A stretch of 64,000 nucleotides of DNA, from NCBI RefSeq assembly GCF_902859625.1, contig NZ_CADIJX010000001.1, forward strand, positions 1,426,001 through 1,490,000, given 5' to 3'. The translations under genes were made by a program, and so were the position numbers. This document shows, in pieces, positions 56,985 through 64,000 of this stretch. The stretch comes from Achromobacter pestifer (GTDB lineage: Bacteria > Pseudomonadota > Gammaproteobacteria > Burkholderiales > Burkholderiaceae_B). The notes under the pieces were generated by a model. That model did not search any database and had not been told where the DNA came from. It saw nothing but the letters and a program-made list of their open reading frames with translations. The number at the start of each line of letters is the position of its first letter. Within the stretch, counting starts at the first letter, position 1.

Positions 56985-59399
56985 ATGTCCTTACCTCCCG
57001 TCAAACAACCCGAACACCTGCCCACCGGGCACGGCGACAGCTGCCACGGAGGCGATGGGCACTCGCATGGTCACGACCACGCAGGCCACTACCATGCGGA
57101 CCACGACCATGCGGGCCATGATCATGCAGGTCACGACCATGCCGGCCACGATCACAGCGCCCACGGGCATGCACACGATGATGGCCATCGCCATGCACCG
57201 GCAGAAGCCGCCTGCTGCGGCAGCGCCCATGCGATGAAGGATTTCTCGTTGACAGGCGCGGGCGAGGCCACGTTGACCGCCGGCCCCGGCCAGTTGCTGG
57301 CGCGTCTGCGCATCGGTCAGATGGACTGCCCCACCGAGGAAACGCTGATCCGCAAGAAGCTGCACGGAGTGGACGGCGTGCATGCGCTGGACTTCAATCT
57401 GATGCAGCGCGTGCTGACGGTGGTGCACGCCGAAGGCGCGCTGGACCGCATCATGGCGGCCATCAAGTCGCTGGACATGACGCCCGAGCCGCTGGCCGAT
57501 GGCGTGCCCCGCACGCCCGCCCCCGCCGCCAAACCCGTGAACTGGTGGCTGATCGGCGGCTCCGGTGTGCTGGCCGCCTTGTCCGAGTTCTCGCACTTCG
57601 CGGGCTGGCCCCTGGGCGTCACCGCGGCCTTCGCCGTGGCCGCCATTCTGGCTTGCGGCCTTAGCACTTACCGCAAGGGCTGGATCGCGGTGCGCAACGG
57701 CAACCTCAACATCAATGCCTTGATGAGCATCGCCGTGACGGGCGCCATCGTGATCGGCCAGTGGCCCGAAGCCGCGATGGTGATGTTCCTGTTCAATGTG
57801 GCCGAACTGATCGAAGCCCGGTCCCTGGACCGCGCGCGCAATGCCATCCGTGGCCTGCTGGACCTGGCGCCCGAGACGGCGACCGTGCGCCAGGCCGACG
57901 GCACCTGGCTTGAGGTGCCCGCCGCGCAACTGCAAGTGGGCGACGTGGTGCGCCTGCGCCCGGGCGAACGCATCGCGGCCGACGGCATCATCGTCAGCGG
58001 CAGCTCCACCGTGGATCAGTCGCCCATCACCGGCGAAAGCCTGCCCGTGGAAAAGGCGCAGGACGACCCCGTCTTTGCCGCCACCGTGAACGCGGCCGGT
58101 TCGTTTGAATACCGGGTGACCGCGGCTGCCGGCAACACGACGCTGGCCCGCATCATTCACGCCGTCGAACAGGCCCAGGGCGCCCGCGCGCCGACCCAGC
58201 GCTTCATTGACCGCTTCTCACGCATCTACACCCCCGCGGTGGTGGGCGTGGCGGTGTTGGTTGCCGTGGTACCGCCCTTGCTGTGGGACCAGCCCTGGTT
58301 TGACGCGATCTACCGCGCGCTGGCGCTGCTGATCATCGCCTGCCCGTGCGCGCTGGTGATTTCCACGCCGGTCAGCATCGTCAGCGGGCTGACCGCGGCG
58401 TCGCGGCGCGGCATCCTGGTCAAGGGCGGCGTCTATCTGGAAGAAGGCCGCAACCTGAAGTGGCTGGCACTCGACAAGACCGGCACCCTGACCCATGGCA
58501 AGCCGGTGCAGACCGATTTGCAGGATTGGGACGTGTCGGACCACACCCGCCAGCCCGCAGCCCTGATCGCCGCCAGCCTGGCAGCCCGTTCCGACCACCC
58601 CGTATCGTTGGCCGTTGCCAATGCGGCCCGCGACGCCGGCACGGTGTTGCTGGAGGTCGGGGACTTCACCGCCCTGCCCGGCCGCGGCGTCAGCGCGCAG
58701 ATCGATGGCGTGACCTACCAATTGGGCAATCGCCGCCTGATGCGAGAACTGGGCGTGTCCAGCCCCAAGCTGGAAGCCCGCCTGGACGAACTGGAACGCC
58801 AAGGCAAGAGCGCCATCGCCTTGACCGACGGCAACCGGGTCATGGCGCTGGCCGCCGTGGCCGACACGGTCAAGCCGACCAGCGCGGCCGCCATCGCGGA
58901 CCTGCACTCGCTGGGTGTGCGCACGCTGATGCTGACCGGCGACAACACGCCCACCGCGCAGGCCATCGCGCAACAGGTGGGCATTGACGAAGCGCGCGGC
59001 GATCAACTGCCGGAAGACAAGCTGGCCGCCATCGAAAGCAAGCTGGCGCCGAGCGGCCGCGTGGGCATGGTGGGTGACGGCATCAACGACGCGCCGGCCC
59101 TGGCTCGCGCGGACATCGGTTTCGCAATGGGCGCGGCGGGCACGGGCACGGCCATCGAAACGGCTGACGTGGCCCTGATGGATGACGATCTGCGCAAGAT
59201 CGGCACGTTCCTGCGGCTGTCACGCGCCACGCATCGCGTGCTGATCCAGAACATCACGCTGGCGCTGGGCATCAAGGTCGTGTTCCTGACGCTGGCGATG
59301 ACCGGCAACGCGACGCTGTGGATGGCGGTATTCGCCGACGTGGGCGCCAGCCTGCTGGTGGTGGCCAACGGCTTGCGCCTGCTGCGCGCAGCGGACTAG
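56985..59399 (+). CDS. cadA: Zn/Cd/Pb-translocating P1B-type ATPase
   Basis: 804 residues. The N-terminus is extremely His-rich: 23 His in the first 82 residues, including tandem DHAGH repeats. An HMA-like domain with DCPTEE (114-119) follows. Then come the membrane CPC motif (453-455), the phosphorylation loop DKTGT (497-501), the SDHP nucleotide-domain motif, and GDGINDAPALA in the hinge. CPC with a DCPTEE-type N-terminal site is typical of P1B-2 (Zn/Cd/Pb) pumps, not Cu pumps. It exports the metal from the cytoplasm; transcription should be CadR-controlled. AAGG lies upstream of the ATG. Confidence 0.93.
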   Translation: MSLPPVKQPEHLPTGHGDSCHGGDGHSHGHDHAGHYHADHDHAGHDHAGHDHAGHDHSAHGHAHDDGHRHAPAEAACCGSAHAMKDFSLTGAGEATLTAGPGQLLARLRIGQMDCPTEETLIRKKLHGVDGVHALDFNLMQRVLTVVHAEGALDRIMAAIKSLDMTPEPLADGVPRTPAPAAKPVNWWLIGGSGVLAALSEFSHFAGWPLGVTAAFAVAAILACGLSTYRKGWIAVRNGNLNINALMSIAVTGAIVIGQWPEAAMVMFLFNVAELIEARSLDRARNAIRGLLDLAPETATVRQADGTWLEVPAAQLQVGDVVRLRPGERIAADGIIVSGSSTVDQSPITGESLPVEKAQDDPVFAATVNAAGSFEYRVTAAAGNTTLARIIHAVEQAQGARAPTQRFIDRFSRIYTPAVVGVAVLVAVVPPLLWDQPWFDAIYRALALLIIACPCALVISTPVSIVSGLTAASRRGILVKGGVYLEEGRNLKWLALDKTGTLTHGKPVQTDLQDWDVSDHTRQPAALIAASLAARSDHPVSLAVANAARDAGTVLLEVGDFTALPGRGVSAQIDGVTYQLGNRRLMRELGVSSPKLEARLDELERQGKSAIALTDGNRVMALAAVADTVKPTSAAAIADLHSLGVRTLMLTGDNTPTAQAIAQQVGIDEARGDQLPEDKLAAIESKLAPSGRVGMVGDGINDAPALARADIGFAMGAAGTGTAIETADVALMDDDLRKIGTFLRLSRATHRVLIQNITLALGIKVVFLTLAMTGNATLWMAVFADVGASLLVVANGLRLLRAAD

Positions 59400-59433
59400 A
59401 CGGTGGTGCAAGCGGTAGAAGAATGGACGGACG

Positions 59434-60018
59434 TCAGCCCGTCTGTTCTTCCTGCGGCCAATCGCGCAGCACGGGCGCATCTGGTGCGCCGGGCCCGACA
59501 TCGCGCAGATGCTCGTGCTGCAACAGCGCCATGCGGTAGGCGTCACGATAGGCCCCGTTGGAAAAGAACTCTTCCTTCATCAAGCCTTCGATCTGGAAGC
59601 CGCAGCGCTCATACACGTGCACGGCGGCGGTGTTGTCCTTGTCCACCACCAGATAGACCTTGTGCAGATTCAACACGCGGAATGCGTAGCCCACCGCGAT
59701 ACGGGTCGCCGCCTTGGCGTAGCCCCGGCCCTGATAGCTGGGCGCGATGATGATCTGGAATTCGGCGCGACGGTGGATGTAGTCGATTTCCACCAACTCC
59801 ACCATGCCGGCGGGTTGCCCGGTGTCGTGCTCGATGATGAAGCGCCGCTCGTTCTGATCGTGCAAGTGGCGGTCATAGAGGGCGACCAGTTCGTCATAGG
59901 CCTCGTAAGGCTCTTCGAACCAATAACGCATGATGACGTCGTTATTGTTGATCTTGTGCACGAAGTGCAGGTCGCCGCGCTCCAGGGGGCGTATTTTGAT
60001 ATCGGATATTACCGACAT
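59434..60018 (-). CDS. speG: SpeG-like spermidine N-acetyltransferase
   Basis: 194 residues from ATG 60018, which has GGAGG 6 nt upstream; an ATG at 60042 is possible but less likely. One GNAT domain: acetyl-CoA-binding [20 protein letters not shown], and SpeG-specific blocks [34 protein letters not shown] and [19 protein letters not shown]. SpeG acetylates spermidine to limit polyamine toxicity. The C-terminus carries ~20 extra residues compared with E. coli SpeG. It converges with cadA with only 34 nt between stops. Confidence 0.88.
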   Translation of the reverse strand: MSVISDIKIRPLERGDLHFVHKINNNDVIMRYWFEEPYEAYDELVALYDRHLHDQNERRFIIEHDTGQPAGMVELVEIDYIHRRAEFQIIIAPSYQGRGYAKAATRIAVGYAFRVLNLHKVYLVVDKDNTAAVHVYERCGFQIEGLMKEEFFSNGAYRDAYRMALLQHEHLRDVGPGAPDAPVLRDWPQEEQTG

Positions 60019-60149
60019 AGAAACCTCCGAAAGTGCCGCCATTGTAGTCGAGTCCGCCTCGAAACGCCCGTCACATGGTGATTTCAGTATTTTTTCCAGT
60101 ATTCATGCGGCTTTTGAAGCATAAATGCCTGGAAATCGTTGCTGCGCAT

Positions 60150-60171
60150 CGATCTATAAATAAATAGATCG
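60150..60171. repeat. AT-rich perfect inverted repeat between speG and the M81 peptidase gene
   Basis: CGATCTAT-AAATAA-ATAGATCG is a perfect 8-bp inverted repeat in the 323-nt non-coding gap 60019-60341, in an AT-rich island unlike its surroundings. It could be a repressor operator for either divergent gene. Apart from this and a GAGG ribosome site at 60331, I see no other features in the gap. Confidence 0.45.
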
Positions 60172-60341
60172 CAACAAAGTAACGCAATACAACGGTAATG
60201 CAACGCGCCGTTCTCGTTATCTTCCGCTCCCGCGACGTCCGCCCAGTGACAATTCCAGCGGTATTTCCGCATGCTTGCGCATCCCTCTCATGCCACACTG
60301 CCGGCTCTTGCGCGCTATCCCAATCAACAAGAGGAAACGAC

Positions 60342-61838
60342 ATGCATATCCTGGTGGCTGGCTTCCAGCACGAGACCAATACCTTCGCACCGTCCAAGGC
60401 GGGCTACGACAATTTTGTCCGAGGGGAAGGCTTTCCCGCCATGGTGCGCGGCGACGACATGCTGGCGCTACGCTCGGTCAATATTCCGGCCGGCGGTTTC
60501 CTCAACGCCATCCAGGCGCAGGGCCATACCGTGCGCACGGTGATCTGGGCCGGCGCCAGCCCGTCAGCGCATGTGACCCGCGACGCCTATGAACGCATTG
60601 CCGGGGAAATCCTGGATGCCGCGCGCGCAGGCCCCTACGACGCGGTCTACCTCGACTTGCACGGCGCGATGGTCACCGAACACCTGGATGACGGCGAAGG
60701 CGAACTGCTGGCGCGCGTGCGCCGCATCGTGGGGCCGGACGTGCCCGTCATCGCCAGCCTGGATTTGCACGCCAACGTCACCGGCGAAATGCTGCGCGAG
60801 GCCGACGGACTGGCCGCCTTCCGCACCTATCCGCACGTGGACATGGCCGACACCGGCGAACATGCCGCCCGCCTGTTGCTCGCCCGCATGGCGGCAGGAC
60901 GCCAATGGGTGCGCTGCGAACGCCGCCTGCCCTTCCTGATACCGATCAATGGCATGTGCACGATGCTGCAACCGTCACAAGGCGTGTACGAAACGCTGGC
61001 CCAGCTGGAGCAAACGCCAGGGGTGGCATCCGTCTCGTTCGCGCCCGGTTTTCCGGCGGCGGACTTCCCCGAATGCGGCCCCGTGGTCTGGGCTTACGGC
61101 ACGGATGCCGCCGCGGTGGAACAGGTCACCGAAACGCTATATCAGCGCGTGCTGGAACTGGAACCGCAATGGTCGCCGGACTTCCTCGCGCCCGCCGAAG
61201 CGGTGCGCCGCGCGCAGGCCTTGGCCGCCGGCGCATCCCGCCCCGTCGTCATCGCCGACACCCAGGACAATCCGGGCGCGGGCGGCGACGCCAACACCAC
61301 GGGCATGTTGCGGGCGCTGGTCGAGGCGGATGCGCAGAACGCGGCGCTGGGCCTTTTCTATGACCCGGAAGCGGTGCGCGCGGCAACCGCCGCCGGGATA
61401 GGCAAGACGGTCACATTGCGTCTGGGCGGTCAATCAGGCGTCGCTGGCGACACGGCCTTTGAAGGGGAATTTGTGGTGGAGACACTATCGCCCGGCAAGC
61501 TGCGTTTCGACGGCCCGATGATGCATGGCATGGACGTGGATTTGGGCGCGGTCGCCGGCCTGCGGATCGGTGGTGTGCGCGTGGTGGTCAGCGCCAGCAA
61601 GGCGCAGATGCTGGACCGCAACCTGTTTCGCGTGGGCGGCGTGCAGCCCGAGGAAATGGGGATCCTGGTCGTGAAAAGCTCGGTGCATTTCCGCGCCGAC
61701 TTCCAGCCCATCGCGCACGAGGTGTTGGTGGCCAAGGCGCCAGGGCCGATGCAGGCCGACCCGGCGGATTTGCCCTGGACCCGGTTGCAGCCAGGCATCC
61801 GGGTGCGGCCGTTGGGCCGGCCTTTCACCAGCCAATAA
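60342..61838 (+). CDS. M81-family metallopeptidase, MlrC-like
   Basis: 498 residues from ATG 60342 (AAGAGGAAACGAC upstream). The N-terminal MHILVAGFQHETNTFAPSKAG and metal-site motifs DLHGAM and DLHANV define the M81/MlrC family. MlrC acts on linearised microcystin fragments, but most members are in bacteria that never meet microcystin; their natural substrates are probably small peptides or amides. A C-terminal DUF-type beta domain (LRIGGVRVVVSASKAQMLDRNLFRVGG) is also typical. It stands alone, not in an obvious operon. Confidence 0.9.
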   Translation: MHILVAGFQHETNTFAPSKAGYDNFVRGEGFPAMVRGDDMLALRSVNIPAGGFLNAIQAQGHTVRTVIWAGASPSAHVTRDAYERIAGEILDAARAGPYDAVYLDLHGAMVTEHLDDGEGELLARVRRIVGPDVPVIASLDLHANVTGEMLREADGLAAFRTYPHVDMADTGEHAARLLLARMAAGRQWVRCERRLPFLIPINGMCTMLQPSQGVYETLAQLEQTPGVASVSFAPGFPAADFPECGPVVWAYGTDAAAVEQVTETLYQRVLELEPQWSPDFLAPAEAVRRAQALAAGASRPVVIADTQDNPGAGGDANTTGMLRALVEADAQNAALGLFYDPEAVRAATAAGIGKTVTLRLGGQSGVAGDTAFEGEFVVETLSPGKLRFDGPMMHGMDVDLGAVAGLRIGGVRVVVSASKAQMLDRNLFRVGGVQPEEMGILVVKSSVHFRADFQPIAHEVLVAKAPGPMQADPADLPWTRLQPGIRVRPLGRPFTSQ

Positions 61839-61861
61839 ACGATGCCCGGCCGGGCCAAGCC

Positions 61862-62566
61862 TTATTTCAGCTTGCCCTGAGGGCTGACGAAGTCTTCCAG
61901 CGTCAGCCCCTTCTCTTTCAGGATGGCTTCCAGCAAGGGTTGCAGCCTGCCCAGGCTTTCCTGGACGGTCTCGCGCACGGTATCCACCACCACCTGCGTG
62001 CTGCGTTCGATTTCAATATTGACGAAATCGCCCACCTGCTTGTCTTCAAAGACCGTCATGCGGCGGGTTTCCGGAATCAGCCAGACTTCAAACCAGCCTT
62101 CGACGCGGTTCACTTCCGACACCGTCAGGCTGGCGCCGTTGATGGCGATATAACCCTTGGCGAAGACGTACTTGCGGAAATCGGGCGGGATGCTGAAACG
62201 CATCAGACGATTGGTGTCCGACGACTTCACCATGACCACTTCGGACGTGAAGTCCACGTGGCCCGATAGCGGATGTCCGCCGATCTCGGCCCCATCGCGG
62301 GCAGCGCGCTCGACGTTGGCGCGATCGCCTTCGGCATAGCTGCCCAGCGTGGTGATCGCCAGGCTTTGAAGCATGACGTCGAAGGTCGCCTGGTTGTCGG
62401 AGAGCAATTCCGTGACGGTCAGGCAAACGCCGTCGGTCGACACACTGGCGCCAATGGCCAGGTCAACGCAGAAACCAGGGGGGAAATCCAGCGTGAAGGT
62501 GCGCAGGCCTTCGCGATCCGCGATCTTCGCGATCTTCGCGGTGCCTTGAACAATACCGGTGAACAT
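61862..62566 (-). CDS. ribE: Riboflavin synthase family protein (RibE, alpha-subunit type)
   Basis: 234 residues, two lumazine-binding barrels. N-terminal MFTGIVQGTAKI, S41, C48 in TDGVCLTV, H98 in EIGGHPLSGHV, second-barrel NGASLTV and IPETRRMTVF follow E. coli riboflavin synthase closely. Differences are D45 for the usual Asn, LQSL in place of the KETL segment of barrel 1, and a ~20-residue C-terminal extension. It converts two lumazines to riboflavin plus pyrimidinedione if active; a lumazine/flavin-binding paralogue is also possible. No other rib genes are adjacent and I found no FMN riboswitch in 62567-62678. Confidence 0.8.
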   Translation of the reverse strand: MFTGIVQGTAKIAKIADREGLRTFTLDFPPGFCVDLAIGASVSTDGVCLTVTELLSDNQATFDVMLQSLAITTLGSYAEGDRANVERAARDGAEIGGHPLSGHVDFTSEVVMVKSSDTNRLMRFSIPPDFRKYVFAKGYIAINGASLTVSEVNRVEGWFEVWLIPETRRMTVFEDKQVGDFVNIEIERSTQVVVDTVRETVQESLGRLQPLLEAILKEKGLTLEDFVSPQGKLK

Positions 62567-62678
62567 ACGGATCCTGAAAACGGGGCGGCAGGCCCCTGAA
62601 GCAAAACATCAACGTTAACCGATATTTTGCCAGGAGCCGCCCCGCGATGCCGAGCGGCGAACACCGCCCGGCATACGA

Positions 62679-64000
62679 TCAATGACGGATCGCGATGGTC
62701 TTCAGGGTGGTGAAGCCGTACAAGGCTTCAAAGCCCTTTTCACGGCCATAACCCGATTGCCGCGAACCGCCGAACGGCAGTTCCACACCGCCTCCAGCGC
62801 CGTAGTTATTGACGAACACCTGCCCCGCGCGCAACTTGCGCGCGAGGCGCATTTGACGCGCACCGTCGCGGGTCCACACGCCGGCGACCAGGCCGTACAA
62901 CGTGCCGTTGGCGATTTCCAGCGCTTCTTCCTCGGTGTCGAACACCATCGCGGCCAACACCGGGCCGAACACTTCTTCCTGCGCCAAACGGCTGTTGGGC
63001 GGCACGTCACGGAACAGCACGGGCGGCTGGTAATAGCCCGACTCGGGCGTGCCGTCCTTCAGCTTGCCCCGCGCGGCGACCTTCAAGCCCTCGCTTTCGG
63101 CTTCGGCCAAAAAGCCGCGCACGCGATCGTGCTGGCGGGCGCTGATCAACGGACCCACGTCCAGGTCTTGCGCGGCCGGGCCGGTGACGGTGGCCGAGAA
63201 GGCTTCCGACAGGCGCTTGATCACGGTCTCGTAGACGCCGCGCTGAATCAGCACGCGGCTGCCAGCCGAGCAGGTCTGGCCGGCGTTCTGAATGATGGCG
63301 GCCAACAACACCGGCATGGCTGCGTCCAGGTCGGCGTCGTCGAACACGACTTGCGGCGACTTGCCGCCCAACTCCAGCGTGACCGGCACATGGTTTTCAG
63401 CGGCGGCATGCGCCACCATCTTGCCCGTCTGCGGCGAACCGGTGAACGAAATGTGGTCGATGCCGGGATGCGCGGTCAGCGCGGCGCCCGCTTCATGGCC
63501 ATAGCCGGTAACGATGTTCAAGGCCCCTGCCGGCAGACCCACTTCAGCGGCAATCTCAGCCACCTTCAACAGCGACAGGCAGGCGTCCTCGGCAGGCTTG
63601 ACCACGCAAGCATTGCCCGCGGCCAGCGCCGCGCCCACGCTGCGGCCGAAGATTTGCAAAGGGTAGTTCCAGGGCACGATATGACCCGTGACGCCATGCG
63701 CTTCGCGCACGGTCAGCACCGTGAAGCCCGGCGTGTAGGGAATGGTCTCGCCGTGCAGCTTGTCGACGGCCCCGGCGTAGAACTCGAAATAGCGCGCCAC
63801 GGCGGCGGCATCCGCACGAGCCTGCTTGATGGGCTTGCCCGTGTCGGCCGATTCCAGCTGCGCCAATTCTTCCTGGCGGTCCAGCAACGCAAACGCAATT
63901 CGCATCAACAACCGGCTACGCGCGGCGGGCGCCATCTGGCCCCAGTCGCCTTCAAACGCTTGCCGCGCCGCCTGCACGGCGCGGTCGATATCGGCTTCGC
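62679..64000 (-). CDS. Aldehyde dehydrogenase (5' end beyond window)
   Basis: About 440 residues visible, running off the right edge without a start codon (the in-frame GTG at 63977 is internal: EADIDRAVQAARQAFEGDW precedes and follows it). NAD-dependent ALDH fold: PWNYPLQIFGRSVGAALAAGN, catalytic Glu in VTLELGGKSP, nucleophile Cys in NAGQTCSAGSRV, and the C-terminal PFGGSRQSGYGREKG. Its substrate cannot be told from the sequence; the closest general type is the broad betaine/aminoaldehyde-like group. Confidence 0.92.
   Translation of the reverse strand, partial: EADIDRAVQAARQAFEGDWGQMAPAARSRLLMRIAFALLDRQEELAQLESADTGKPIKQARADAAAVARYFEFYAGAVDKLHGETIPYTPGFTVLTVREAHGVTGHIVPWNYPLQIFGRSVGAALAAGNACVVKPAEDACLSLLKVAEIAAEVGLPAGALNIVTGYGHEAGAALTAHPGIDHISFTGSPQTGKMVAHAAAENHVPVTLELGGKSPQVVFDDADLDAAMPVLLAAIIQNAGQTCSAGSRVLIQRGVYETVIKRLSEAFSATVTGPAAQDLDVGPLISARQHDRVRGFLAEAESEGLKVAARGKLKDGTPESGYYQPPVLFRDVPPNSRLAQEEVFGPVLAAMVFDTEEEALEIANGTLYGLVAGVWTRDGARQMRLARKLRAGQVFVNNYGAGGGVELPFGGSRQSGYGREKGFEALYGFTTLKTIAIRH

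Noticed and set aside
57050-57200. Short direct repeats that look like a miniature repeat array
   Set aside because: They encode the DHAGH pentapeptides of CadA in frame; there are no spacers of CRISPR type and no cas genes.
62567-62678. FMN riboswitch upstream of the riboflavin synthase family gene
   Set aside because: I looked for the RFN-element conserved blocks and a matching terminator and saw neither in the 112-bp gap.

Overview
The window is GC-rich, densely coded beta-proteobacterial chromosome, most consistent with the Alcaligenaceae (Achromobacter or Bordetella type). The reasons are the four Bug-type solute-binding proteins paired with CaiB/BaiF CoA-transferases, the glnB-nadE pairing, the two FecI/FecR systems and the very large filamentous-haemagglutinin-like protein. 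This assignment is inference from gene content and base composition. I found no tRNA, rRNA, IS element, prophage or CRISPR array.

Layout. (1) 1-6788 holds part of a type II secretion locus: the end of gspL, then gspM and gspN on +, gspE and gspD on -, and gspF divergent on +. (2) 6867-12472 is housekeeping: glnB, nadE, a YbdG-like mechanosensitive channel and argH. (3) 12530-14843 contains a strong minus-strand terminator closing a probable unannotated small RNA, then an exported protein with the domain order of glucan,water dikinases. (4) 14879-18767 is a LysR-controlled module (CoA-transferase, Bug protein, MaoC hydratase). (5) 18846-23884 is a four-gene branched-chain 2-oxoacid dehydrogenase operon. 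(6) 24176-30628 is a second CoA module: an acyl-CoA dehydrogenase diverging from an unusual acyl-CoA-dehydrogenase-like/TetR fusion, an unknown protein, a CoA-transferase and a Bug protein, with two matching palindromes in the divergent promoter region. (7) 30671-35322 is a third module on - (CoA-transferase, GntR regulator, crotonase, Bug protein) followed by a nitroreductase.

(8) 35503-51447 is the most interesting region. Five minus-strand genes follow one another: a barrel-less STN protein with a TonB-C-like end, an ECF sigma factor, a FecR-type anti-sigma factor, a 4241-residue TPS-domain adhesin-like protein and a second ECF sigma factor. The first three have the order and architecture of the P. 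aeruginosa PUMA3 (VreA-VreI-VreR) system, which is linked there to the giant exoprotein PdtA. Here the giant follows the signalling genes directly, and no TpsB transporter lies in the window. (9) 51680-55809 is a conventional iron-type surface-signalling operon (sigma, FecR, TonB-dependent receptor) with Fur-box-like sequences, diverging from region 8.

(10) 55880-64000 carries a DUF1697 protein, a CadR/CadA metal-efflux pair with a MerR-type 19-bp-spacer promoter, a SpeG-like acetyltransferase, an MlrC-like M81 metallopeptidase, a riboflavin synthase family protein and the 3' part of an aldehyde dehydrogenase gene that runs off the window.

Themes: surface and secreted functions (T2SS, giant adhesin, TonB receptor) with transenvelope sigma signalling, and capture of organic acids by Bug proteins followed by CoA activation, repeated three times under three different regulator families.
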